From contig NZ_BLJI01000013.1 in NCBI RefSeq assembly GCF_017312365.1, forward strand, positions 55,200-119,199: a stretch of 64,000 nucleotides of DNA. The letters are read 5' to 3'. The notes under the pieces are model-generated. The model did not search any database and had not been told where the DNA came from. It saw nothing but the letters and a program-made list of their open reading frames with translations. Position 1 is the first letter of the stretch, and each line of letters starts with the position of its first letter. This document shows positions 37,754-45,990 of the stretch, piece after piece. The stretch is from Chroococcus sp. FPU101 (GTDB lineage: Bacteria; Cyanobacteriota; Cyanobacteriia; Cyanobacteriales; Microcystaceae). Position numbers and translations under genes: made by a program.

Positions 37754-40700
37754 TCAAGTTAATAAAGTCTGTTCAATCACCTTATTAATTTCCAATCTTA
37801 CATCTTCTAATTCACCTAAATAATAATCAATAAAGTAAGGTTGTTCAGTAGTTGGGATCAAGGCTGATTTCAGCTTTTGACCTGTTGTTTTGTGGTATTT
37901 AGATTGTTCAGCTATCCAGTACGTTACTTTATCACCAAGACTACCTAAATGAGCCAAACTTTTATTGTTTTTAGGAATTCGTTTAGTAACCTGTAATTTC
38001 TCAATATCAATTTTTCGCTCTCGGATTTCATCGAATATTTTTAGAAAATAATCTTGAGATTGTTCTGGAGATTCTAGATAATGTTTTAAATACTCAACAA
38101 CAAACCCCTTGTTTATCCAGTTCTGATCGCGTTTTCTGAATAATCCTTTTGCTGTCGCTTTACCATCTTCACCAAAGATTAGATATGATTTGGCTTTTGG
38201 AACATATACGCGATAGTTTGACCATTCAAGCTCAATGTTGATACCATCTGGTAAAACACTTTGTACAGCCTCATAAATGGCTCTAGGGTCATCTGAGCTA
38301 AAGATTACACCATCAGTATCAGCCTCTATTACTACTGCTCCTAATTCTTTCATTTTGGATAGCATTACGGCGAGGATTTCACGCCCCATAGCTGTTACTT
38401 TAGACGCTGATTCATAATCATTGAACGGTATTTTGGATGTACCTAGAAATCCGTAACCAGAGTTAATCAAAACTTTCATAGCATCTGAGAAATGATGAGC
38501 TTCTGTATCTCCCTGTTTTCCTAATGCTTTTAACTGTAGCCTTTCACTGGTTAAATACTTCAAAACCTGTAACTGGAATCGATCTTTATCCTTACGGCTC
38601 GTTATCCCATAATTAAGCATGATTGAAGGATAAAGGCTTGCTACATCTATCTTGGCTGCATTTTTGTACAAACCAGCATTAACCAAAACGCTACCACCTT
38701 CAAACTTGATAGGTTCATCAGCCGTTAGTGAATTCTTATAAGATTTCCCGTAATGTTGGCCCAGAATTATAGACCATTTACCAGCTTGTCCCATTATGGT
38801 TACACCTTGCAGTGATACACCATCTAGTAAGGCTAGTTGGTAGTAGTAAGAGGGTAAAAGCTTATTGGTTAGTAATTCAGTATCATCTAAATCGTATTTG
38901 AGATATTCAACAAGGCGATCGCTATCTCCATTATTCCAAGCATCCATTATCTGATTGTGGGATAATTCCAATCTCTGTTCTTCTCTTAAGCCCATTTGTA
39001 AAACTGACTGTTTAAGAGTGTGGCTAGTTAACTTCATAGCAACATAATCCCAGAGAAGCACCAGAAGGTAGTTGTCGATGATGCTGATCGATCTGTTTTT
39101 ACAAGTGACGTTTAAGAATTCAAAGGGCTTACCATTCTCTTGTGCTTTATCAACGATCTTCTTACCCCATTTATCATCTGGTGATGCTTGTTGGAAAGGA
39201 CACGCATTTTGTAAACCATTAACCTTGAAGCGTTCGATCAGAAACGGGATATCAAACTTATATCCGTTAAACGTCACTAGAACGTCACTACCAGATTGAT
39301 TGAACCAATTAGAAAAATCAGTCAAGATTTGAGCTTCTGACGGGTTGGTAAAGGTTTGATACTGACCATTTTGTTTACAGCCTATGAAAATCACGCGCTC
39401 TTTTTTTGAATCTAACCCAGTCGTTTCAATATCAAGATAGGTGATACTGAGATCTTTGTAAGGTTTAAGAGTCTTCTTAGGTTTCCAGTCTGGTATCGGT
39501 GTTGTATCGAGTTTGTAGATATCTAATCTTCGTAATGTTGCATTTTCGCTTTTATTTTCAGGTAAAACATCATATTCAAGGTTTTTATTTTCAATTTTAG
39601 CTAGTAAACCTTCATTTTTTTTACTGGTTATATCTGGATGGCTCTCCAGATTGCTCGTTTTTTCATTTACAAAAGCTTCATTTGAGCGATTGGTTTGTGG
39701 AGAAACATAGATTGTAATTTCATTTTTTTCTAAATCGTAGTCATTGTAGTCACTCATAGACTGTAAGTCTTGATGTGTATGGGTTTGGTTAGTGACTAAA
39801 CTGTAGTCACTTTTAGTCACTCTGTAGTCACTCGATTTAAGCTCATCTAACGTATTTTCGTTGTTTTCGAGAGTGACTAAACTGTAGTCACTCGCTGAAA
39901 CTATTGATTTTCCGTTAGTCACTGATGAGTGACTACCAGTGACTATGGATTGATCATTAGTGACTAAACTGTAGTCACTCGCTAAAACTATTGATTTTCC
40001 ATTAGTTCCATTTTCAGAATGTCCATTTTTGTTATTATCAGTGACTACGGAGTGACTAAAAGTGACTAAATTGTAGTCACTGTTTAAACCCTTACCGTCA
40101 TTAGGTTTGGGGTCATTAGTGACTACAGTGACTACGTTTTTAGAAATAATTCTAATTTGGTAGTCACTAGAATCAACAGATTTACCATTATTTTCAGCAT
40201 ATCCAAGCTGAACTACTTGAGCCATGAAAGTTCTAGTCTTTTGATAGCTTGGTTTTTCCTTTGCTGAGATCCATTGTCTAACCCGTTTAGTGGTTAACCA
40301 TCCTTGATCACTGAAACGTTTCACAAAATTTAGTATCTGATTGGGAACTTCATCGAGGGTTAGTCCAATTGAGCCATAAACTTGTAAGGCTTCATTGAGT
40401 AGAAACCGAGTGTAGTTTATTGCTCTTTCTAGTTCGTCAACCTCAACAAAATCACTGGTTATATCGTTAACTTCGTGAGCAATCAAGGCTAGTCTAGCGG
40501 CTCGATCTCGATATTTTGGGTATAGACCGCAGATCATCGAATTTGTCGAGTCGAACATCAAATCATCAATTTCATCGCTCCATAGATCCCATCGTTTCTT
40601 TGCTATTGAACTTAATCTTAATTCCCTCGCTAGGGATGATCGGCATCTACTGTATAGATCTTTCAACAAAGGTTTCATATCATAGCTTGCGCTATCTTTA

Positions 40701-42385
40701 TTTTTTCTAGACCAAGGAACACGAACGAAACTAAAACGACTCCATAGACCGTCAAAGGGGTTGTTATCTTTTTTGATCAAGTGTGAAAGTGTTTCAGGTT
40801 GAACGCTACTTAGAAGACTCACACTGGTGTCAGGGATGAAGATCGGATTTTCAAGAGATGCCCTGTTAATTTTTAAACACCCAGCGTTGTACAAGGTCAA
40901 CCATTTCCCTCGATCTGAGCCAGCTTTCTTATAAGCTTCAAAACTTCCCATAAACGAAACAAACTCATCAATCGTGATCAACGACCCGTTTTGTGGATTA
41001 GATGATATTGATCTTGCTAAAGCTTCGATGGTCGTGTCATTAATGAAAATATCCTTAAATATAGGTGGTTTAGGGATCTCAAAAACATCAGCTTCTTTAT
41101 CCTTCTCAGCTTTTTTGTAGGCTTTTAGATCGAGATCATATTGATCCTTTTCATTTTGGTATTCGATAGCTGCCTCAGTTTGTAGATCTTTTAAAGCCGA
41201 TATTGCAGTGTCAATGATTGGGGATTTTCCACAGCCCGTTACACCACTTAAAACCGTCCAAAGAACAGGCGGTATAGTTTCGTGATCATCAATTCTGAGT
41301 CTAGTTCTAGTTGGTAATTGACCAGCAGATGCAGTTAATATAGACATTTCCAAAGATTGGGGCGGTTTGTTATATCGCTTTGAAATGGCTCTAATCGGAT
41401 TTAGGATCTCATCTTTTAAAAGATGAACATCACATCGATTTTCTGATGATAATAATGGGGTTAAATCGTCTTTAATTTCTTCCAAGCCATCGTCTTTCTG
41501 TTTAGGTGTTGCGTTCTGGCTAATACCATTCCAATTAGGCTTAAAATATGGATCTATTTTTTGTGCTTCATGGATTAAGGTTCCAAGTGTTAGATTTTTA
41601 CCATCTGGTTTGTTATCCCGAATATGTTCCCAGACATCATCAAAGCCTTTATCCGTATGTTTTTCGCTACAGGATGACCAAATATAGGCTATTTCTTGAT
41701 CTACACCTTCATAATGAAGGGCTAGTAAAACATCTCTCCATCCATACCACCCAAGATCTTTGTTTTTGATGACATCTAAACACGCGATCGTTTTTTCTCG
41801 ATTATTAGTAGGGGTGTTCCGTGAAAAACTCAACATTTCTCTAATAATCCAGTGTGGGCAATCGGCAACCTCGATATCTGAAGGGGATTGATTGGGCAGC
41901 CAGCTATAAGATCTCTTTTCGGGATGAACACCGATAATAACGCTTTGATGTCCATTCCATCGAAAATCTAACTGTTCATCTTTACCGTTTAAATCCTTAA
42001 CCTTTGTGTCGATTTTTTTGTTATCGATGTATGGCCAGAACAATTCAGGAATCTGATAAAGTAACTGGTAGCGTCCTGTTTTACCACTGGTAAAACCTAC
42101 AGTCTTAGGTAGGGCTTGAGCGAGACTTAAACCTGATAATTCTTCGATTAATGGATCGCAACTTTCACCATCATGATCGACTGCAACTACACCGCCTGAT
42201 AACTCACCCGTCAGTATTCCGACAGCTTTAACATTATTATTAAACTGATATTTGTCGATGATATCTTGAGTAGTCAGGGGCGTTTCTTGCCATTTAGATA
42301 CTATAGGCTGTTTTTTGCTATTTACTGGGGTGAAACGCCATGATTGAGGTAAATTGGTTAACTGTTGTAAAATTGAATTATTCAT
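37754..42385 (-). CDS. PrimPol-PriCT-DUF3987 helicase/ATPase-family B DNA polymerase fusion
   Basis: This 1543-residue replication protein has these domains in order. Residues 1-185: archaeo-eukaryotic primase-polymerase (VAVDHD at 68-72, IIGVHP near 154). About 195-280: PriCT-like helical domain. About 310-700: DUF3987 P-loop ATPase with Walker A GVTGCGKS at 381-388 and Walker B LITIDE at 469-474. 745-885: low-complexity linker with SDYSLVT-type repeats. About 975-1543: family-B polymerase with exo I (DIE 985-987), exo II (FNGYKFD 1039-1045), exo III (YLKYDLDD), motif A (DVASLYPS 1247-1254), motif B (KVLINSGYG 1304-1312) and motif C (DTD 1356-1358). All catalytic residues are present, so priming, unwinding, synthesis and proofreading may reside in one chain. 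I know no named family with exactly this order. Confidence 0.88.
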   Translation of the reverse strand: MNNSILQQLTNLPQSWRFTPVNSKKQPIVSKWQETPLTTQDIIDKYQFNNNVKAVGILTGELSGGVVAVDHDGESCDPLIEELSGLSLAQALPKTVGFTSGKTGRYQLLYQIPELFWPYIDNKKIDTKVKDLNGKDEQLDFRWNGHQSVIIGVHPEKRSYSWLPNQSPSDIEVADCPHWIIREMLSFSRNTPTNNREKTIACLDVIKNKDLGWYGWRDVLLALHYEGVDQEIAYIWSSCSEKHTDKGFDDVWEHIRDNKPDGKNLTLGTLIHEAQKIDPYFKPNWNGISQNATPKQKDDGLEEIKDDLTPLLSSENRCDVHLLKDEILNPIRAISKRYNKPPQSLEMSILTASAGQLPTRTRLRIDDHETIPPVLWTVLSGVTGCGKSPIIDTAISALKDLQTEAAIEYQNEKDQYDLDLKAYKKAEKDKEADVFEIPKPPIFKDIFINDTTIEALARSISSNPQNGSLITIDEFVSFMGSFEAYKKAGSDRGKWLTLYNAGCLKINRASLENPIFIPDTSVSLLSSVQPETLSHLIKKDNNPFDGLWSRFSFVRVPWSRKNKDSASYDMKPLLKDLYSRCRSSLARELRLSSIAKKRWDLWSDEIDDLMFDSTNSMICGLYPKYRDRAARLALIAHEVNDITSDFVEVDELERAINYTRFLLNEALQVYGSIGLTLDEVPNQILNFVKRFSDQGWLTTKRVRQWISAKEKPSYQKTRTFMAQVVQLGYAENNGKSVDSSDYQIRIISKNVVTVVTNDPKPNDGKGLNSDYNLVTFSHSVVTDNNKNGHSENGTNGKSIVLASDYSLVTNDQSIVTGSHSSVTNGKSIVSASDYSLVTLENNENTLDELKSSDYRVTKSDYSLVTNQTHTHQDLQSMSDYNDYDLEKNEITIYVSPQTNRSNEAFVNEKTSNLESHPDITSKKNEGLLAKIENKNLEYDVLPENKSENATLRRLDIYKLDTTPIPDWKPKKTLKPYKDLSITYLDIETTGLDSKKERVIFIGCKQNGQYQTFTNPSEAQILTDFSNWFNQSGSDVLVTFNGYKFDIPFLIERFKVNGLQNACPFQQASPDDKWGKKIVDKAQENGKPFEFLNVTCKNRSISIIDNYLLVLLWDYVAMKLTSHTLKQSVLQMGLREEQRLELSHNQIMDAWNNGDSDRLVEYLKYDLDDTELLTNKLLPSYYYQLALLDGVSLQGVTIMGQAGKWSIILGQHYGKSYKNSLTADEPIKFEGGSVLVNAGLYKNAAKIDVASLYPSIMLNYGITSRKDKDRFQLQVLKYLTSERLQLKALGKQGDTEAHHFSDAMKVLINSGYGFLGTSKIPFNDYESASKVTAMGREILAVMLSKMKELGAVVIEADTDGVIFSSDDPRAIYEAVQSVLPDGINIELEWSNYRVYVPKAKSYLIFGEDGKATAKGLFRKRDQNWINKGFVVEYLKHYLESPEQSQDYFLKIFDEIRERKIDIEKLQVTKRIPKNNKSLAHLGSLGDKVTYWIAEQSKYHKTTGQKLKSALIPTTEQPYFIDYYLGELEDVRLEINKVIEQTLLT
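39747..40167. repeat. Iteron-like array of GTGACTA/TAGTCAC inside the polymerase gene
   Basis: Nineteen exact copies occur in 421 bp, ten as GTGACTA and nine as TAGTCAC. Four are paired as the 19-bp near-palindrome GTGACTAAA-CTGTAGTCAC type, with starts 12 bp apart (39792/39804, 39873/39885, 39960/39972, 40062/40074). The same heptamer is read in three codon phases (Ser-Asp-Tyr, Val-Thr, Ser-His), so the repetition is of DNA rather than peptide. It lies in the linker between the ATPase and polymerase domains. A further copy lies upstream of the integrase (45508). Confidence 0.85.
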
Positions 42386-42425
42386 CGCTTGTATACATTG
42401 TTAGGTGTATGTTTGAAACAAAACG

Positions 42426-42716
42426 CTTGGTTTGAAGGGCTAAACCAAGTTGGCTCGTCAGGGCAATCACCCCAGCAACAGCGAGTAATAGTTGCTAATT
42501 CTGGGGTGACACTGATTTGTAGAGTGTCACGTTTATTTCTAGTGCTGACCATAAGAGTTTTATCTGTGTCGGACTCTTAGGCTTAAAAACTTCTCAACGG
42601 ATTTAGTTGTCAAGTAGAATAAAAAATAGAAATTATAAAAGTTTGGGTGCTTGGCTGTTTTGAGCGCGTTCTACTTGACGAGTAAAAACTACTACTAAGC
42701 TAAATTCGTTGAGAAG
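42426..42716. ncRNA. Cluster of hairpins upstream of the polymerase gene (candidate structured RNA or origin)
   Basis: Successive inverted repeats are: CTTGGTTT/AAACCAAG (42426-42449); TCACCCCAG/CTGGGGTGA with inner AGCAAC/GTTGCT (42467-42509); GTGACACT/AGTGTCAC (42506-42530); TAAGAGT/ACTCTTA (42552-42579); and a nested pair, outer CTTCTCAACG-type arms 42590-42605 and 42701-42716 (one mismatch) with inner GTCAAGTAGAA arms 42609-42619 and 42669-42679. The second and third overlap by GTGA, so they cannot form together. The region has no convincing gene and would be the polymerase 5' leader on the minus strand. Whether it acts as RNA or DNA is not known. Confidence 0.6.
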
Positions 42717-42726
42717 ACCTTAAAAC

Positions 42727-42927
42727 CTAAAGTATTCCAACTGTTTCCTTTTTAGTTACTTGAATATTTCTTAGACCAGCACTACCATCGCTTGTCTGTT
42801 TTCTGTTGGTTTTATTCTGGTTAGATGGGAGATTAGCCAGATAGTTGTCTATTGCTCGTTGATGAGCCGTTGGGTCTGATTTATTAACTAACCAATCTTG
42901 TATTAACTGGAGATTGAATAGATTCAT
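42727..42927 (-). CDS. Hypothetical 66-residue protein of the element
   Basis: This 66-residue polar protein has a short N-terminal helix (LFNLQLIQDWLV) and a basic Asn/Lys-rich middle. Its ATG overlaps the stop of the 44-residue gene upstream (ATGA), supporting real translation of both. Its end lies about 10 bp from the hairpin cluster. Function unknown. Confidence 0.5.
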   Translation of the reverse strand: MNLFNLQLIQDWLVNKSDPTAHQRAIDNYLANLPSNQNKTNRKQTSDGSAGLRNIQVTKKETVGIL

Positions 42928-43058
42928 TCGACTAGAGTAACGGGTAAAGTGAACACCTTCGATCCATTGTCCAGAACGATAATAGATTTAATTTTGGAAC
43001 GAGACAGACTAACATATTGAGTCAGTTCGGTTCGTTTGATAAAAGAGAAATCAGACAT
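42924..43058 (-). CDS. Hypothetical 44-residue small protein (possible excisionase/HTH-like)
   Basis: This frame starts at ATG 43058 and ends at 42926-42924, overlapping the next gene by 4 nt. The peptide (SFIKRTELTQYVSLSRSKIK, then a beta-like VLDNGSKVFTLPVTLVE) looks like a very small winged-helix or AlpA-type protein, but is too short for a sure assignment. The coupled overlap is the main evidence that it is a gene. Confidence 0.45.
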   Translation of the reverse strand: MSDFSFIKRTELTQYVSLSRSKIKSIIVLDNGSKVFTLPVTLVE

Positions 43059-43221
43059 TTGGTTTTTTAGGTTTTAGTAGGTTAGCCAAAGTTTTAGAGA
43101 TTAACGTTTTGACAGGACAAAACAACAAATTGCATAGATATTTCACCTTTTTTTCAGTAATCTAAAACTATCACGAAAATAGAAATCGAAAACAACTTAC
43201 ATTTAAGGCTTGTAATGCTTG

Positions 43222-43953
43222 CTAGATAAGGTTTCTAGAAATCATTTCTTTTTGAAGTTGTTCAAAAGTGCAGAGAATTTGTAGCTCATGTCTACCTGAA
43301 CCACTGCCTGACATCTGGCGATATTCTTTTCCTTGAATAAAGGTACACGGTTGACACTCTCCGTTTCGATGGTAGTCAGTAGCGTAAGCCTTACGTGATT
43401 TTTTAATCGGCTCTAAAACTTCTTTTCTTATGATGTCGTGTAGTTCAGATTTGGCTAGTAGCAAATCAAAAAGCCTTTTTGTATGGGGAAATTCTTCCTC
43501 AAATGGGTTTTGGTATTTGCTAAGTAGTTGATTATCTTTTCTAATCCCTCGTAATATATTAGTTTTAGTGCCTAAATTCAACCCTCCTAAGCGTTGCTCG
43601 CATAAAATTAATCGAAACCAGTGAGCCGCATTTTGATACTCATCTCCCGTGAAACTATGAAGCCGTTCACTGGCTCTTAAAATGTCAGAATATAGTATCC
43701 CAGCAGGCTTATAAAAATTAGCTACTTCTCGATTCATAGGTAGCTTATATTTGCTGTTAAACCGTAACTTTATCACCCAATGAATGACACAAACTCGCTC
43801 TACAAAAATCGCAGAGTCTGAACGATAAATACAACCTTGATGACTGGCCAACATGACTAACAAAAAAGGATTCGTACATCCTGTAAACTCATAATGGTAA
43901 GGTTGCTCTATTTCAGGAAGTGGCAACAAGTTTTTCTGATGTTCAATTAGCAT
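43222..43953 (-). CDS. Hypothetical protein of the element
   Basis: I use the ATG at 43953 (MLIEHQKN; 243 residues); a TTG at 43989 would overlap the ribbon-helix-helix gene. It is a soluble protein rich in aromatic and basic residues, with Cys and His spread through the chain (CTNP, CIYR, CVIH, GECQPC), but no clean metal-binding spacing. The C-terminus is helical. No family recognised. Its position between integrase and polymerase suggests a role in replication or excision, by context only. Confidence 0.55.
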   Translation of the reverse strand: MLIEHQKNLLPLPEIEQPYHYEFTGCTNPFLLVMLASHQGCIYRSDSAIFVERVCVIHWVIKLRFNSKYKLPMNREVANFYKPAGILYSDILRASERLHSFTGDEYQNAAHWFRLILCEQRLGGLNLGTKTNILRGIRKDNQLLSKYQNPFEEEFPHTKRLFDLLLAKSELHDIIRKEVLEPIKKSRKAYATDYHRNGECQPCTFIQGKEYRQMSGSGSGRHELQILCTFEQLQKEMISRNLI

Positions 43954-43966
43954 TTTAGGTAATTTT

Positions 43967-44137
43967 TTAGAGATTAACGTTTTTACCAAGACTTAAAACT
44001 AGCTCTTTAATCGTCATTCCTTTTTGAGAGGCCGCTAATTTTATGGCTTGTCTTTCACCTTTTGTCATTCGTATGTACAGAGGGACTAGCTCCTCGTGAA
44101 TAACTTTAGGTCTTCCTATTCTTGTTGGTGTACTCAT
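43967..44137 (-). CDS. Small ribbon-helix-helix protein of the element
   Basis: This 56-residue frame, MSTPTRIGRPKVIHEELVPL onward, ends in GKNVNL. It has the Arc/CopG/MobC look: a basic arm, a short strand (LYIRMTKGERQAIK) and two helices (LAASQKGMTIKELVLSL). It probably regulates the neighbouring genes or helps the integrase. It is followed 13 nt later by the start of the 243-residue gene. The 229 bp between it and the integrase gene hold no further gene; they are AT-rich, with an inverted CCATAT/ATATGG pair around 44190-44220. Confidence 0.6.
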   Translation of the reverse strand: MSTPTRIGRPKVIHEELVPLYIRMTKGERQAIKLAASQKGMTIKELVLSLGKNVNL

Positions 44138-44366
44138 TAATGCACTATGCTCGTTTAATTGACTAATAAATAATAACTTTAACTCTCCATATTTGCAAAA
44201 AATATTTTTCTAGATATGGGCGTTTTGTATCATTCCTTAACTTAACAAGTTACTGAAAAACAGATTAATTTATATAAAAACATATATATAAACTGCTATT
44301 AATAATGTTAGCTTGTTTGTTTTAAAAAATGATAACTTAATCAATTTTAAAGCTTATTAAATAACC

Positions 44367-45503
44367 TCAAAAAACATCTGGTAAGCTTAAATTTTCAATC
44401 ACACCTGAATAGTGTTTGAACAAAACAGCCACATCATGGCCTGTCATTTTGGCTATATCTACAGGGTTCATTCCTTTTGCTAGACAATGACTAATAAAAG
44501 TTTTTCTGGTTAGGTAAGGTTTTCGATAAGTGATACCTAAGCTGTCTAAAACTTTTCTCCATCGTTGTCTAAAATTGGCAGAATCAATAGCCAAACCTCG
44601 ACTTGATAGAAAAACATATTCTGATAGATGAGAATAATCAGAACGCCTTTTAAGAAGCATATTTGTTAATCTAGGGGATAAATTAATAGTACGATCGCTA
44701 TTTGATTTAGCAGGTCTGGTTTGTCCTTTAGTCAAGCATTCCGACACCCAGATCTGTGTACAGTCTTCTCGTACATGATTCCACTTCAAACCAGCTACTT
44801 CACCGATCCTCATTCCAGAACACAGCAAGAACTCGACAAAATCGCCATAGAAAAACAATGTAGTGTGATTATGGAAAGCGTCTATAATTCGATGAACTTC
44901 ATCTAGAGTAAAAGGCGATGGTGGGGTTTTTAGCTTTTGGGCTTTTGTTGTTACATTCCAAGGGTTAGGGTTAAGCTTGGCATAATCCCAGATGGCTTTT
45001 AGCAGACATAAATAAGTTGTCAAAGTAGCATGAGATATTTTAGTTTTTGCCCATTTAACAAAACCATAAACAAAATCTTGTGATACACCAGATACTGCTA
45101 AATCATCAACTTTTTGATATCTGAGGACAAGCTTAATCGCATACCTGTAATTACCCGAGGATCGCTGTGTCGTAATCGACTCAGTTTTACTTTTCCATGC
45201 CCAAAACTTCTCGTATAACTCCCAGATTGTTGACTTGTTAGGACTGTATACAGATTGAGGTAAATACTTCTCTAAGGTTGGGTCATAATTCCCAGTGGCC
45301 AGATCGATTGTAATCTGATGAGCTTTGGCTTGAGCTACTGAGCGATTAATTTTAGAATCAGGAAGTCCTAAATATAGAAAGCAAGGCTTTCCTTGAAACC
45401 TCCAATAGAGTCTCAGGCGATCTTTGTCCACTTGAACACTAACATCGCCTTTAGAGGTTTTTCTTCTTTTTGGTGGGTTTAGTTCTTGGTTTTTTCTACT
45501 CAT
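44367..45503 (-). CDS. Tyrosine recombinase (integrase) of the element
   Basis: This 378-residue integrase has an N-terminal arm-binding-like region (KGDVSVQVDKDRLRLYWRFQ), a core-binding helical domain (about 95-190) and a catalytic domain. Arg lies in SGMRIGEVAGLKW, the second box reads YLTRKTF (Tyr replaces the first His of HxxR, a variant known in phage integrases), the third box is TGHD, and the nucleophile Tyr lies in FKHYSG. It lies 135 bp from the right core and should catalyse insertion into and excision from yjbQ. Tandem TGACCAAC and CTTAAAAC repeats between gene and core are candidate arm sites. Confidence 0.92.
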   Translation of the reverse strand: MSRKNQELNPPKRRKTSKGDVSVQVDKDRLRLYWRFQGKPCFLYLGLPDSKINRSVAQAKAHQITIDLATGNYDPTLEKYLPQSVYSPNKSTIWELYEKFWAWKSKTESITTQRSSGNYRYAIKLVLRYQKVDDLAVSGVSQDFVYGFVKWAKTKISHATLTTYLCLLKAIWDYAKLNPNPWNVTTKAQKLKTPPSPFTLDEVHRIIDAFHNHTTLFFYGDFVEFLLCSGMRIGEVAGLKWNHVREDCTQIWVSECLTKGQTRPAKSNSDRTINLSPRLTNMLLKRRSDYSHLSEYVFLSSRGLAIDSANFRQRWRKVLDSLGITYRKPYLTRKTFISHCLAKGMNPVDIAKMTGHDVAVLFKHYSGVIENLSLPDVF

Positions 45504-45522
45504 TTTCTAGTCACTAATTGTT

Positions 45523-45602
45523 CAAAGATGACCAACAGTGACCAACCCAATAGGCTTTATTGATAATGATAAAGCGTCTTAAAACCTTAAAACCTTGATT
45601 TC
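45523..45602. promoter_or_regulatory. Candidate integrase arm-binding repeats
   Basis: Between the integrase start and the right core are two direct pairs: TGACCAAC repeated with its copy 10 bp on, and CTTAAAAC immediately repeated then CTTG. Such short direct repeats beside the core are typical positions for integrase arm or excisionase sites. Confidence 0.45.
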
Positions 45603-45609
45603 TCTTGGT

Positions 45610-45990
45610 TTAGTGTAACACAAGTGTAGAACTTATATCTTCACTGGTACTGAGGGTCATTGCCATCAGATGCGAATGTGCATTGATAGGTTCATCTTCT
45701 GGAACAATGCGTAAGTGTAAGTCGTTGTGTAAATATTTGTCGGTTTCGGGGGCGAGTTTTCTCAAATAAGTTTTAATATCTTCTAGCAGTCTCTCTTCGT
45801 CTTCGTTAATGACTATTGCAGTGGTAGTATGGCGCGAGAAAACCAGAACTTGACCGTTTTGAATATCGGTAGTTGCTAAGAGGTCTTGAATTTTCGGCGT
45901 AATGTTATAAATTTCAAGACTTTGATGAGTGTCGAGGGTAATAATTTCATGTCTAATTTTTATAGCGAATATTATAACTGCCGCAACCAC
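45610..45990 (-). CDS. YjbQ (UPF0047) family protein, C-terminally truncated by the element
   Basis: This 126-residue protein matches the first two thirds of YjbQ, a family with reported thiamine-phosphate-synthase-like activity in some bacteria. Typical blocks are FSRHTTTAIVINE and LHLRIVPEDEPINAHSHLMA. After LSTSE (residues 113-117, inside the 16-bp core) the native TIP...GTWQ...DGPR tail is replaced by nine element-encoded residues and a stop. The missing tail lies at 33435-33584. A GTG at 45990, overlapping the Uma2 end by 19 nt, is the only ordinary start. The protein probably lacks normal function. Confidence 0.88.
   Translation of the reverse strand: MVAAVIIFAIKIRHEIITLDTHQSLEIYNITPKIQDLLATTDIQNGQVLVFSRHTTTAIVINEDEERLLEDIKTYLRKLAPETDKYLHNDLHLRIVPEDEPINAHSHLMAMTLSTSEDISSTLVLH
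45639..45654. other. attR, right junction core of the integrative element
   Basis: This is the second copy of CTTCACTGGTACTGAG, identical to 33569-33584. To its right is the yjbQ 5' part; to its left lie integrase-proximal element sequences. Confidence 0.88.

Larger units (their letters stand above)
33569..45654. mobile_element. 12-kb integrative element inserted in yjbQ
   Basis: The element is bounded by identical 16-bp cores that interrupt one yjbQ reading frame. It encodes a tyrosine recombinase next to the right core, a PrimPol-helicase-PolB fusion, ribbon-helix-helix regulators, a terminase-small-subunit-like HTH protein, an LRAT/NlpC-like protein and about eight small unknowns. There are no structural virion, conjugation or known defence genes. 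HIP1 octamers occur inside it (for example 35079 and 38916), so it has adapted to cyanobacterial hosts. It is best described as an integrative plasmid or phage satellite that brings its own replication machinery. Confidence 0.88.

Noticed and set aside
39747..40167. CRISPR array reading of the repeats
   Set aside because: The repeat is only 7 bp (19 bp at most as a pair), occurs in both orientations with variable spacing, and lies inside an uninterrupted coding frame. No cas genes are present.
42389..42580. 63-codon plus-strand frame upstream of the polymerase gene
   Set aside because: It covers the hairpin cluster, has no ribosome-binding site, and its composition follows the inverted repeats rather than a protein.
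44367..45503. Integrase inactivated by Tyr in place of the first His of HxxR
   Set aside because: Tyr at this place is a known variant among phage-type integrases, and the Arg, GH box and nucleophile Tyr are all present.
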